DNA from: Actinomarinicola tropica | GTDB taxonomy: Bacteria > Actinomycetota > Acidimicrobiia > Acidimicrobiales > SKKL01 | Direction of reading: 5' to 3' | Assembly (NCBI RefSeq): GCF_009650215.1 | Contig: NZ_CP045851.1 | Coordinates: 2,569,001-2,633,000 of the forward strand | Length of the DNA: 64,000 nucleotides | Part shown: positions 7,885 to 16,630 of the stretch, one piece after another | Layout of the letters: each line of letters opens with the position of its first letter | Numbering within the stretch: the first letter of the stretch is position 1 | Translations under genes and position numbers: made by a program | Notes under the pieces: model-generated | The model's database searches: none | What the model was told of the DNA's origin: nothing | Seen by the model: only the letters and a program-made list of their open reading frames with translations

Positions 7885-8328
7885 ATGTCAGAGCGCCAGG
7901 TCTCGGTCCGTCGCACCATCCCCGCTCCGCCGGAGTCGATCTTCGCCGTCCTCGCCGACGCGTCGCAGCACCCCCACATCGACGGCTCCGGCACGGTGAA
8001 GGCCTCGAGGGACACCGACCCCGAGCCGCTGCGGCTCGGCAGCCGCTTCGGGATGGACATGAAGATCGGCCTGCCCTACCGCATCTCCAACGAGGTCGTG
8101 GAGTTCGAGCAGGACCGCCTCATCGCGTGGCAGCACTTCGGCGGCCACCGCTGGCGCTACGAGCTCTCCCCCGTCGACGGGGGCACGGAGGTCGTCGAGA
8201 CGTTCGACTGGTCGACGTCGCGGGCCCCGTGGTTCATCGAGCTCGTCGGCTACCCACGCCGGCACCCGCCGGCGATGGCCGCGACCCTCGAGCGGCTCGA
8301 GGGCGTCGTCACCACCGCCGGCGACTGA
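7885..8328 (+). CDS. SRPBCC (polyketide cyclase/dehydrase-like) family protein
   Basis: 147 aa. The START-like fold is suggested by the opening VRRTIPAPPESIFAVLADAS, a common N-terminus of this superfamily, and by alternating beta segments ending in a C-terminal helix (PPAMAATLERLEGVV). Members bind small hydrophobic ligands; the ligand here cannot be predicted. It is a single gene converging on an SDR gene, with a hairpin between the two stops. Confidence 0.75.
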   Translation: MSERQVSVRRTIPAPPESIFAVLADASQHPHIDGSGTVKASRDTDPEPLRLGSRFGMDMKIGLPYRISNEVVEFEQDRLIAWQHFGGHRWRYELSPVDGGTEVVETFDWSTSRAPWFIELVGYPRRHPPAMAATLERLEGVVTTAGD

Positions 8329-8337
8329 GCCGGTCGC

Positions 8338-8357
8338 CCGCTCCTCAGCGGGAGCGG
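8338..8357. terminator. Convergent hairpin
   Basis: CCGCTCC and GGAGCGG form a perfect 7-bp stem with a 6-nt loop in the 33-nt gap between two convergent genes. Confidence 0.45.
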
Positions 8358-8361
8358 TCGG

Positions 8362-9141
8362 TCACTTCGGCTGCATGCGGACGCCGCCGTCCACGCGGAT
8401 GACCTCGGCGTTCATGTAGTTGTTCGTGATGAGCTCGAGGGCCATCGTGGCGAACTCCTCGGAGGTGCCGAGGCGGTCCGGGAAGAGGACGTCGCGCTTG
8501 AGCTTGTCCTTGAACTCGTCGGAGCCGGGACCCGAGCCGTAGATCGGCGTGTCGATGAGGCCGGGGGCGATGCAGTTGACGCGGATGCCGACGACCGAGA
8601 GGTCGCGGGCGATCGGCAGCGTCATGCCGACGACGCCGCCCTTGGAGGCCGAGTAGGAGACCTGGCCGATCTGGCCGTCGAACGCCGCCACGGAGGCCAC
8701 GGTGACGATCGAACCCCGCTGGCCGTCCTCGTCGACCGGGTCCTGCTGGGACATGGCCGAGGCGGCGAGGCGCACGCAGTTGAAGGTGCCGACCAGGTTG
8801 ACCTGGAGGACCTTGCTGAACAGGTCGAGGTCGTGGGCCGACTCGTAGGAGCCGTCGCGCCCGATGGTGCGGGTGGCCATGCCGATGCCCGCGGCGGTGA
8901 CGAGCGAGCGGAGCGGCGCGATCTCCTTCGCGGCCTCGACGGCGGCGATCACCTGCTCGGGATCGGCGACGTCCGCCTGGGCGAACATGCCGCCGATGTC
9001 CTTGGCGACCGACTCGCCGCGCTCGGCGTTCATGTCGACGACGACGACGCGGGCGCCGCGCTCGGCGAGGAGTCGGGCGGTGGACTCACCGAGGCCAGAG
9101 GCACCGCCGGTGACGAGGGCAGAGGTTCCGTTCAGATCCAT
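8362..9141 (-). CDS. SDR oxidoreductase, type II 3-hydroxyacyl-CoA dehydrogenase-like
   Basis: 259 aa classical short-chain dehydrogenase. The NAD(P) motif is TGGASGLGE near residue 11, with Asp in VVVDMN suggesting NAD preference. The catalytic region has the YSASK tyrosine-lysine pair, and the C-terminus has the structural IRVDGG. Overall layout resembles HSD17B10-type 3-hydroxyacyl-CoA dehydrogenases, which would fit beta-oxidation, but substrate assignment is inference. The gene is monocistronic with a TAATCT -10 at 9148-9153. Confidence 0.78.
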   Translation of the reverse strand: MDLNGTSALVTGGASGLGESTARLLAERGARVVVVDMNAERGESVAKDIGGMFAQADVADPEQVIAAVEAAKEIAPLRSLVTAAGIGMATRTIGRDGSYESAHDLDLFSKVLQVNLVGTFNCVRLAASAMSQQDPVDEDGQRGSIVTVASVAAFDGQIGQVSYSASKGGVVGMTLPIARDLSVVGIRVNCIAPGLIDTPIYGSGPGSDEFKDKLKRDVLFPDRLGTSEEFATMALELITNNYMNAEVIRVDGGVRMQPK

Positions 9142-9147
9142 GGACGG

Positions 9148-9153
9148 AGATTA
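9148..9153 (-). promoter_or_regulatory. -10 TAATCT, leaderless SDR gene
   Basis: On the minus strand TAATCT lies 6 nt before the ATG at 9141, giving a predicted leaderless mRNA. Confidence 0.5.
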
Positions 9154-9183
9154 GTCACACTCAATACAACAGCCGGCACGACG

Positions 9184-9600
9184 TCAGCCGTAGAGCTTCG
9201 TGTCGAGCTCGCGCACCTTGGCGGCGAGCGCGGCCGCCACCTTCACCGCGATCGCGGGCACGTTGAGCAGGAGGCTCCTGAACTCGCGCGGGTCCAGCAC
9301 GAGGGCCGTGACCTCGGTGAGGGCCACGACCGACGCGCTGCGCGGCCCGCCGTCGAGCAGGGCGATCTCGCCCACGCACGCGCCCGGGCCCACCGTGGCG
9401 ACGACGGTGTCGTCGACCTGCACCTCGGCCTCGCCCTCGAGGATCACGAACGCCTCCCGCCCGATCTCGCCCTGGTCCACCAGGACGGTGCCCGGCGCGA
9501 GGGTCACCTCGGTGGTGAGCTTGTCGATCTCCGCCAGCTCCCTCTTGGTCGCGCCCGCGAAGAGCGCCACCCCCGCCAGTTCCTCGGTGTGATCGGCCAT
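9184..9600 (-). CDS. Stand-alone cyclic-nucleotide-binding domain protein
   Basis: 138 aa made of one cNMP-binding beta-barrel, starting at MADHTEELAGVALFAG. The phosphate-binding cassette is recognisable as GACVGEIALLDGGPRSASV (Gly-Glu plus Arg-Ser-Ala). There is no DNA-binding helix-turn-helix, so it is not a transcription factor. It is read in the same direction as the KhtT-Kef antiporter genes and starts after the antiporter stop, so a role as a nucleotide-responsive partner of K+ export is plausible but unproven. Confidence 0.8.
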   Translation of the reverse strand: MADHTEELAGVALFAGATKRELAEIDKLTTEVTLAPGTVLVDQGEIGREAFVILEGEAEVQVDDTVVATVGPGACVGEIALLDGGPRSASVVALTEVTALVLDPREFRSLLLNVPAIAVKVAAALAAKVRELDTKLYG

Positions 9601-9610
9601 GCGCGCCACA

Positions 9611-10822
9611 CTAGGCGGCCTCCCCTGCGGCGTGACCGATGTCACGTCCGGAGCGCCACCACCGCTCGACGAGGCCGTCGCCGAGGCGCGTGAGCATCGG
9701 ACCGACGATGGCGAGCACCAGGACGTAGGCGGCCGCGAAGGGCCGGAGCTCGTCGGCGAACGAGGAGCCCACCGACAGCCCGGCGATGACGATCGAGAAC
9801 TCCCCGCGTGCCACCAGCGCGAAGCCGGCGCGGAACCGGCCGGGGACGCCGATGCCGGCGCGGGCACCGGCGATCCACCCCGTCGCCACCTTCGTCAGCG
9901 TGGTGATCGCGGCCAGGGCGAGCACCTGGGGCAGCACCGGCACGAGCTCCGCGGGGTCGATCTGGAAGGCGAAGAAGACGAAGAACACGCCGGCGAAGAG
10001 GTCCCGCAGCGGTGCGATGAGGTCGTGCGCGGCGTCGGACGTACGACCGCTGATCGCCGTCCCGAGCAGGAACGCGCCCACCGCCGCCGACACGTGCACC
10101 GACTCGGCCAACCCCGCGATGAGCAGGGCCAGGCCGAGCACGCTGAAGAGCAGCGCCTCGTCGGAGCGGCTGAAGATCACCCGGCTGATGTGCTCCCCGT
10201 AGCGGGTCGAGACCGCCAGCACCACTGTCACGGCCAGCAGGGCCAGCGCCACCGAGCCCGTCGTCGCCAGCGCCGACCCACCGACCAGCAGCCCGGCGAC
10301 CAGAGGGAGGTACACCGACATCGCCAGGTCCTCCATCACCAGCACGGCGAGGATCTGCGGCGTCTCCCGGTTGCCGGTGCGACCCAGGTCGCCGAGAAGC
10401 TTCGCCACGATCCCCGACGACGTCATGTAGGTGATGCCGCCGAGGAAGACGGCGCCGAGCGCCCCCCACCCGAGGAGCAGCCCGGCGAGGACACCCGGCG
10501 TGGCGTTGAGCACCAGGTCGACCAGCCCGATCGGCGCCGACCGCCTCAGCGAGCCGAGCAGCTCCTCGCCCGAGTACTCGATCCCGAGGAGGAGGAGCAG
10601 GAGGACCACGCCGATCTGGCTGCTCGACTCGATGAACCCGGCGCTGCGCTCCAGCCGGAACGGCTCGTCGGTGCCGAGCAGGAGCCCGAGCAGCAGGTAG
10701 GCCGGGATCGGCGAGAAGCCGATGCGCGACGCCACGCGGGCGATGACCGCGAGGCAGCTGATGACGGCACCGATCTCGAGGAGGAGCCGGGCCGCCTCCT
10801 CGCCGGCGGAGGCGAGGACCAC
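9611..10822 (-). CDS. Kef-type cation:proton antiporter (CPA2) membrane subunit
   Basis: 403 aa, about 12 membrane spans and no soluble TrkA-N domain at the C-terminus. Typical CPA2 features include PAYLLLGLLLG near the N-terminus, GVVLLLLLLGIEYS, and GAFLLGTAISG. It probably exports K+ (or Na+) in exchange for protons. The GTG start abuts the stop of the KhtT-like gene (TGA then GTG with no gap), as in Bacillus khtTU where a cytosolic TrkA-C protein controls the antiporter. Subfamily assignment to KhtU is inferred from this pairing. Confidence 0.85.
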   Translation of the reverse strand: MVLASAGEEAARLLLEIGAVISCLAVIARVASRIGFSPIPAYLLLGLLLGTDEPFRLERSAGFIESSSQIGVVLLLLLLGIEYSGEELLGSLRRSAPIGLVDLVLNATPGVLAGLLLGWGALGAVFLGGITYMTSSGIVAKLLGDLGRTGNRETPQILAVLVMEDLAMSVYLPLVAGLLVGGSALATTGSVALALLAVTVVLAVSTRYGEHISRVIFSRSDEALLFSVLGLALLIAGLAESVHVSAAVGAFLLGTAISGRTSDAAHDLIAPLRDLFAGVFFVFFAFQIDPAELVPVLPQVLALAAITTLTKVATGWIAGARAGIGVPGRFRAGFALVARGEFSIVIAGLSVGSSFADELRPFAAAYVLVLAIVGPMLTRLGDGLVERWWRSGRDIGHAAGEAA

Positions 10823-11299
10823 TCAGATCCCCAGGAGCTCGCGCAGCCGTTCCATGCTCTCCGCGCTCCCCACCCCGACGACGACGTCGCCCGGCTCGAG
10901 CTCCTCGTCGGGACCCGGGCCGGGCACCGTCGTGTGCCCGCGGATGATGGCGACGATCGAGACACCGGTGCGCTTGCGGTACTCGCCGTCGCCGATCGTC
11001 GTCGACTGGAAGCTCTCCGGCAGGGGGAGCCACTCGATGGCGAGACCTTCGATGCGCTGCTGCACCTGGCCCAGGTGCTCGATGATCGTCAGGCCTCCGA
11101 GCAGGTCGGCGACCGTCCGGGCCTCGTCGACGGTCAGCTCCACCGACGCCCGGACGGCGTCAGGGTCGCGGGTGTCGTACACGAGCAGGTCCCGGCGCCC
11201 GGACGCGTGGGAGACGACGCCGACCCGCCGCCCGCCTCGTGACATGAAGTCGTGGCGCACACCGACGCCGGGAAGGACGGTCTCCTCGATCTCGCTCAT
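10823..11299 (-). CDS. KhtT-like TrkA-C domain regulator of the antiporter
   Basis: 158 aa. The N-terminal KhtT-type domain (IEETVLPGVGVRHDF, DARTVADLLGG-like segment) is followed by a TrkA-C domain (about 85-158) with GDVVVGVGSAESMERLRELL. Known KhtT proteins bind c-di-AMP through the TrkA-C domain and gate KhtU. Here the gene directly precedes the antiporter with no gap. No diadenylate cyclase is in the window, so ligand identity is not testable from this sequence. Confidence 0.82.
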   Translation of the reverse strand: MSEIEETVLPGVGVRHDFMSRGGRRVGVVSHASGRRDLLVYDTRDPDAVRASVELTVDEARTVADLLGGLTIIEHLGQVQQRIEGLAIEWLPLPESFQSTTIGDGEYRKRTGVSIVAIIRGHTTVPGPGPDEELEPGDVVVGVGSAESMERLRELLGI

Positions 11300-11322
11300 C
11301 GCCGCAGTCTGCCCGCTGGCAC

Positions 11323-12894
11323 TCAGGCGGTCGCGGTGTCCGACGGGCGGGCGACCTCACCGGTGGGCGCGGTGGGGGCCATCAGCTCGACGATCGCGGC
11401 CCGGTCCGCGGCCGAGGGGAGGGCCCACCCTCGCTCGTACCCGTAGACCTCGCGCAGCGGTGTCGCCGACTCGAGCCCGTGGAGCAGGTCGATGTCGTCG
11501 GGGGTGAGCAGCGAGGGGTGGAGCACGCCCACCGCCTCGGAGACCTTCAGCAGGTCACGCCGCAGGGTGGCGATGTAGCGGGCCGCCCGCACCGACTTGA
11601 GCGTCGGGTCGAGCCCGCCGGCGAGCCAGGTGTTCTGGGTCGCGACCCCGGTCGGGCAGTGGTCGGTGTGGCACTTCTGGGCCTGGATGCAGCCGATGGC
11701 GAGCATCGCCTCGCGCCCGACGCTCACCGAGTCGGCACCGAGGGCGAACGCGACGAGCGCGTTGGCCGGCAGCCCGAGCTTGCCGGACCCGACGAAGGAC
11801 ACCTGGTCGGTGAGCCCAGCCTCGGCGAAGCGGCGGTACACCTGCGAGAACCCGAGGCGCCACGGCAGGGCGACGGCGTCGGAGAACACCAGTGGAGCGG
11901 CCCCGGTGCCGCCCTCGCCGCCGTCGATCGTGACGAAGTCGACGCCGCGGTCGGTGTCGGCCATCTGCTGCACCAGCTCGTCCCAGAACGACATCTCGCC
12001 CACCGCGGCCTTGATGCCGACCGGCAGGCCGGTGGCGTCGGCGATGCGCTCGATCCAGTCGAGCATCGAGTCGACATCGGCGAACTCCGCGTGGCGGGAC
12101 GGGCTCACGCAGTCCCGGCCCATCGGGATGCCCCGGATCGCCGCGATCTCCTCGGTGATCTTCGCCGCGGGCAGCAGCCCGCCGAGCCCGGGCTTCGCGC
12201 CCTGGCTGAGCTTCACCTCGATCGCCCGCACCGGCGCCCCCGCCACCAGGTCGACCAAGCGGTCGAGGTCGAACCGCCCCTGCTCGTCGCGGCAGCCGAA
12301 GTAGGCGGTGCCGATCTGGAACACGAGGTCGCCGCCGTGGCGGTGGTGAGGGCTGATGCCGCCCTCGCCGGTGTTGTGGGTGCAGCCCGCGAGGGCGGCC
12401 CCCCGGTTGAGCGCCTCGACCGCCGGGCCCGACAGGGAGCCGAAGCTCATCCCCGAGATGTTGACGACCGAGTCGGGCCGGTAGGCGAGCCGGCGACCGC
12501 GCGCCGCACCGACGACCTTCGCGGCGGGCAGCCAGGCCTCCTCCCCCACGAGCGGGTGGCTCGGCGGCGTGACGTCGGCGAAGGTGCGGTGCTTCACCAC
12601 GACGTGGCCGTCGGTGTGCTCGACGTCGTTGTCGGTGCCGAAGCCGAAGTAGTTGTTCTCGCCCTTCGACGACGTGTACACCCAGCGCCGCTGGTCCCGG
12701 CTGAAGGGGCGCTCCTCGTCGTTGCTCGTGACGATGTACTGGCGCAGCTCGGGGCCGATCCGCTCGAGCAGGTACCGACCGTGGCCGATCACCGGGAAGT
12801 TGCGGAGCAGCGCGTGGTGCCGCTGGGTCAGGTCACGGACGGCGACCGCCGCTGCGCCGGCTCCGACGGCCGCGAGTGCACGCATCCACCTCAT
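11323..12894 (-). CDS. FMN-binding glutamate-synthase-domain (GltB-like) protein
   Basis: 523 aa from ATG at 12894. A short N-terminal membrane-like segment (RALAAVGAGAAAVAV) precedes the conserved class opening (RHHALLRNFPVIGHGRYL). The (beta/alpha)8 FMN domain of glutamate synthase follows: VNISGMSFGSLSG, TGEGG, KLSQGAKPGLGG, DGGEGGTGAAP, and the cysteine-rich QAQKCHTDHCPTGVATQ. It lacks the amidotransferase domain of true GltB, so it is not a complete glutamate synthase. Members are common in actinobacteria with unassigned function. The start after RWMRAL is preferred because upstream in-frame sequence runs into the direct repeats. Confidence 0.82.
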   Translation of the reverse strand: MRWMRALAAVGAGAAAVAVRDLTQRHHALLRNFPVIGHGRYLLERIGPELRQYIVTSNDEERPFSRDQRRWVYTSSKGENNYFGFGTDNDVEHTDGHVVVKHRTFADVTPPSHPLVGEEAWLPAAKVVGAARGRRLAYRPDSVVNISGMSFGSLSGPAVEALNRGAALAGCTHNTGEGGISPHHRHGGDLVFQIGTAYFGCRDEQGRFDLDRLVDLVAGAPVRAIEVKLSQGAKPGLGGLLPAAKITEEIAAIRGIPMGRDCVSPSRHAEFADVDSMLDWIERIADATGLPVGIKAAVGEMSFWDELVQQMADTDRGVDFVTIDGGEGGTGAAPLVFSDAVALPWRLGFSQVYRRFAEAGLTDQVSFVGSGKLGLPANALVAFALGADSVSVGREAMLAIGCIQAQKCHTDHCPTGVATQNTWLAGGLDPTLKSVRAARYIATLRRDLLKVSEAVGVLHPSLLTPDDIDLLHGLESATPLREVYGYERGWALPSAADRAAIVELMAPTAPTGEVARPSDTATA

Positions 12895-12934
12895 CGCCCC
12901 AGTGTGGCCCCTCGGGACCTCGTGCGGCCCTCTC

Positions 12935-13024
12935 GGGAGCCGCACCACCCCGGCCGGTGCCCCGCCTCCCCATGCACCACCCTCGGGGAGCCGCACCACC
13001 CCGTGCCGTGCCCCGCCTCCCCAT
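12935..13024. repeat. Two tandem copies of a GGGGAG...CTCCCC hairpin repeat
   Basis: Copies at 12935-12974 and 12986-13024 share GGAGCCGCACCACCCC, then a variable core, then TGCCCCGCCTCCCCATG. Each starts GGGAG or GGGGAG and ends CTCCCC, so each can fold back on itself. A third, diverged copy lies at 49977-50014. The pair sits in the 147-nt gap between the GltB-like gene start and the hyuB stop, both minus strand, which otherwise holds nothing I recognise. Confidence 0.6.
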
Positions 13025-13041
13025 GGGGACGACGGCAGGGG

Positions 13042-14571
13042 TCACCCGGGTGCGCCCCACCCGCCGCCGCCGGGCGTCAGCATCCGCAGGACGTCGCCCG
13101 CCCGCAGCCGGACCGTGCACTTGTCGGGCAACCGTTCGGCCCGTGCCTCGTCGCCGCCGGGGACCAGCCAGTTCTCCCCCACCGCCCCCGGCGCGCCGCC
13201 GGCGAGGCCCCACGGCCGGGACACCCGTCGCTCGGTGATCAGCGACACCGTCACGTCTGTCAGCACCTGAAGGTCTCGCTCGATGCCCTCGCCCCCCGGC
13301 GCCGATCCCGCGCCACCGCTTCCCCGCCGCAACCGCTGCCGCAACACGCGCAGCGGGAACGCCCGCTCCAGCGCCTCGATGGGCGTGTTCTTGGTGTTGG
13401 TCATCGCGGTGTGGACCCCGCTCATGCCGGGACCGTGCGGCGAGCCGCCCTGACCGCCGGCGACCGTCTCGTAGTAGACCCAGCCGTCGCCACCCACCAG
13501 CAGGTTGTTCATCGTCCCCTGCGACGCTGCGCCCACCCGGGACGGGACGACCTGGGCCAGCGCGCCGAGGCACACGTCGGCGACGCGCTGGCTCACCTCG
13601 ACGTTGCCGGCCCCCACCGCGGCGGGCGGGAGCGCCGCGACGATCGTGCCGGGCGGCGCGACCACCTCGACGGGGCGGAACGAACCGCCGTTCGCCGGGA
13701 TCGTCGGGTCGAGCGCGGCGCGGAGCGCGAACGCCACCGAGGACACCGTGACGGCCTCGACGGCGTTGACGTTGCCCCTCGACTGCGGGGAGCTGCCGCT
13801 GAAGTCGAAGCGGATGGCGTCGCCGTCGACGGTGAGCGTGACCACGATCCGGCTCGGACGCTGCTGATCGGGCGCGGCACCGGTGGAGTCGACCACGTCC
13901 TCGAAGGTCCACGTGCCGTCGGGCAGCTCGGCGAGCGCGGCGCGCATGCGTCGCTCGCCGTACGCGATCACCTCGTCGAGCGGCGCGTCGGCGAACGCCG
14001 CCAGGCGCTCCACGCCGGTGACGTTCGCGCCGATCTGCGCGTCGAGGTCGCCGTCGCGCTCGACTGGCGTGCGCGAGTTGGCGGCCAGCAGGCGGCGCAG
14101 CCCGTCGTCGAGACGGGTCGGCGGGATCCGCAGCCCCTCCTGGTGGATCTCGGTGGCATCGGCGGGGATCGACCCCGGCGCCGCGCCGCCCACGTCGGCG
14201 TGGTGGGCCCGGTTGGCGACGAAGCCGACGAGGCGCCCGTCGACGATGCACGGCGCGACGAGCGTGATGTCGTTCAGGTGCGTCCCGCCGGCGAAGGGGT
14301 CGTTGAGCACGATCTGCTCGCCGGGGCTCCAGTCGCCGCCGAACGCGTCGATCGCGGCCCGGACGCTCGCCGGCATCGAGCCGAGGTGCACGGGGATGTG
14401 CTCGGCCTGGACGAGCAGCTCGCCCGCGGGGCCGAACAGCGCCGCCGAGCAGTCGGCGCGCTCCTTGATGTTGGGGCTGAACGCCGCCCGGCGCAGCACC
14501 GCGCCCATCTCCTCGGCCACACCGGTGAGCCCGGAGACGAGGACCTGGAGCGCCGCGGGATCGAGGCTCAC
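13042..14571 (-). CDS. hyuB: Hydantoinase/oxoprolinase subunit B
   Basis: 509 aa from GTG at 14571, after GGAGG and overlapping the hyuA stop (GTGA). The HyuB fold is shown by RAAFSPNIKERADCSAALF, LNDPFAGGTHLNDIT, NRAHHADVGGAAPGSIP and QGTMNNLLVGG, and the Gly-rich end LTPGGGGWG. With subunit A it forms an ATP-dependent amidohydrolase for hydantoins, 5-oxoproline or related cyclic amides, or an acetone-carboxylase relative. The exact substrate is not determined by sequence. The subunit A gene upstream has a frameshift. Confidence 0.88.
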   Translation of the reverse strand: MSLDPAALQVLVSGLTGVAEEMGAVLRRAAFSPNIKERADCSAALFGPAGELLVQAEHIPVHLGSMPASVRAAIDAFGGDWSPGEQIVLNDPFAGGTHLNDITLVAPCIVDGRLVGFVANRAHHADVGGAAPGSIPADATEIHQEGLRIPPTRLDDGLRRLLAANSRTPVERDGDLDAQIGANVTGVERLAAFADAPLDEVIAYGERRMRAALAELPDGTWTFEDVVDSTGAAPDQQRPSRIVVTLTVDGDAIRFDFSGSSPQSRGNVNAVEAVTVSSVAFALRAALDPTIPANGGSFRPVEVVAPPGTIVAALPPAAVGAGNVEVSQRVADVCLGALAQVVPSRVGAASQGTMNNLLVGGDGWVYYETVAGGQGGSPHGPGMSGVHTAMTNTKNTPIEALERAFPLRVLRQRLRRGSGGAGSAPGGEGIERDLQVLTDVTVSLITERRVSRPWGLAGGAPGAVGENWLVPGGDEARAERLPDKCTVRLRAGDVLRMLTPGGGGWGAPG

Positions 14572-16357
14572 GACCGCCTCCGGATCACGAGCGCACCGGC
14601 GGCTCCGTCGCGGGCCACCCACCCGGCCGGCACCCAGATCGTGCAGTCGTCCTCGGCGATCGACGCCGGGCCGACGACCTCGCCACCGTCCAGGCGGCGG
14701 GGAGCCGGCAGCGACGCCGGGTCGACGGCCGGCTCCGCCCGGGCGGTCGCCCGCAGCGCGATGACCTCGACGTCGGCACCGGGCCGGGCGTAGCCGTTGC
14801 GGCGGCGGTGCTCCTCCGCGAAGTCGGCGACGGTGGGAACCGTGATCTCGTGGCTCTGCCCCGCGTAGCGGCAGTCGACCGCCACGCTCACCGCCGCGCC
14901 CGCCCCGACGAGCGCGGCAGCGTCCTCGGCGAGCTCGGCGAGCGCGGCGTCCAACCCGTCGTGGTCGAGCGGCGTGGGCCACGAGCGGACGAGGTCGCGC
15001 TGGAGCGGCGCGGTGAGGATCCCGACCGCCGACAGCACGCCGGCCCGGGCCGGGACCACGACGGCCTCCATGCCGAGGGCATCGGCGAGGGCGCAGGCGT
15101 GGAGCGGCCCCGCGCCGCCGAAGGCGACGAGTGCGAGCGCTCGGGGGTCGACACCACGCTCGACGGTGACGGCGCGCAGCGCCCGCTCCATGTTGGCGTC
15201 GACGACGTCGATGACGCCCTGCGCCGTGACCCCGGCGGCGTCGAGCGCCGCGCGGGCGAGGTCCGGGCGCAGCGCCATGCCGCCCATCGAGGCGCCGGGC
15301 GGGATGCGGCCGGCGACCAGGTCGGCGTCGGTCACCGTCGGCTCGGTGCCGCCGCGGCCGTAGCACGCGGGCCCGGGCTCCGCGCCGGCGCTGCGCGGTC
15401 CGACGACGAGCGCCCCACCCGCGTCGATCGCGGCGATCGAGCCTCCCCCGGCGCCGATCGTCAACACGTCGAGCGACGGGAAGCGCACCGTGAACCCCGC
15501 GACCTCCCGAGCGGCGGCCGGGGCCGGCCGCCCGCCGAGGACCAGGCACACGTCGGTGCTCGTCCCACCCATGTCGAACGTGACGGCGTCGTCGAAGCCG
15601 TTGGCGACAGCGGCCGCCCCCCCCCGGCGCGGACGCCGCCTGCTGGCCCGGAGAGCAGCAGGGCCGCCGGCAGCTCGGCCGCCTCGCCGGCGGGCATGAG
15701 GCCCCCGGCGGAGGTCATGACCACCACGTCGCGCGCCGCCTCGTCGAGCCCGGACAGGTACGACCGGCACAGCGGGCGCAGCGAGGCGTTGATCACCGTC
15801 GTCACGGTCCGCTCGTACTCGCGCATCTCGGGCGACACCTCGTGCGAGCAGCACACGTCGACGCCCCGCCCGGCGAGGGCAGTGGCGACGGCCTGCTCGT
15901 GCCTGGGATCCAGGTCGGCGTGGAGCAGGACGACGGCGACGGCCTCGGCCCCTTCCGGCAGCGCGGCGAGCGCGTCCGTCCGGATCGGCCGGACCTCCCG
16001 CCCCTCGGCGTCGAGCCGGCCCGGGATCTCGAACCGCCAGTGCCGCGGCACGAGCGGCTCGGGGCGACGAACGGCCGGGTCGTACAGCGAGGGGCGATCC
16101 TGGCGGGCGATCTCGATCACGTCGGCCAGCCCCTCCGAGGTGACGAGCACGGTGGGTGCGCCGCGTCGCTCGAGGAGCGCGTTGGTCGCCACGGTCGTGC
16201 CGTGCGCCAGGAGCGACGGGTCGTCGACCCCGAGGGTGGTGAGCCCCGCCCGGACCGCGGCGCCGGGGTCGGCACGCTCGGAGGGCACCTTGGCGATGCG
16301 ACCGTCGTCGGTGACGAGGTCCGTGAACGTGCCTCCCGTGTCGGAACCGACCCGCAT
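14568..16357 (-). pseudogene. hyuA: Hydantoinase/oxoprolinase subunit A, frameshifted at a G9 tract
   Basis: The ATP-binding subunit is readable in two frames. From ATG at 16357, MRVGSDTGGTFTDLV through LLLSGPAGGVRA is in one frame. From about 15615 down, FDDAVTFDMGGTSTDVCLV to the end is in another. The switch falls on a run of nine C on the plus strand (15617-15625, G9 in the mRNA). One extra G (or two fewer) would restore a continuous 596-aa protein of normal length and order. Everything else, including the coupled hyuB start, looks intact. This could be an assembly or sequencing slip, a recent mutation, or slippage-based phase variation; I cannot separate these. Confidence 0.8.
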
Positions 16358-16414
16358 GGACGAGACCGTAGGCGAGGGGCACCCGACCGGACGGCCGCGA
16401 GGCGGCGCGGTGGC

Positions 16415-16630
16415 TCAGTCGCCGTCGGGGTGGATGCTGCGCGTCTCCGTCCGGCGGTCGCGCCGGTCGATCCAGTCGCTCAGGTACGCCTTGGGCAGCG
16501 TCTTGATCACCGCGAGGGTGACGAAGGCGACGGTGTTGATCGAGACGAAGGTGCTGAGGTCACCGAACCACTTCGTCTCCATGAGGTCCTCGGAGAAGAG
16601 GATGCCGGCGAGCACGCCCCACGAGATCAC
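16415..16630 (-). CDS. Small membrane protein co-translated with the glycosyltransferase
   Basis: 71 aa. A hydrophobic N-terminal segment (ISWGVLAGILF) and a second one (FVSINTVAFVTLAVI) suggest two short membrane spans, followed by a charged tail (DWIDRRDRRTETRS). It overlaps the stop of the upstream glycosyltransferase by ATGA, so it is translated after it. I do not recognise a family. Its coupling suggests an accessory subunit, as small membrane partners are known for processive glycosyltransferases (for example IcaD with IcaA), but there is no visible sequence similarity. Confidence 0.6.
   Translation of the reverse strand: MISWGVLAGILFSEDLMETKWFGDLSTFVSINTVAFVTLAVIKTLPKAYLSDWIDRRDRRTETRSIHPDGD

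Noticed and set aside
11479-14793. Plus-strand open frame of 1,104 codons
   Set aside because: Antisense to the GltB-like gene and hyuB, low complexity, spans unrelated genes and the hairpin repeats; a composition artefact.
16358-16382. Longer hyuA start at 16382 in the second frame
   Set aside because: In that frame the first half translates to Arg/Gly/Pro-rich nonsense; the true N-terminus is in the other frame from 16357, which exposes the frameshift.
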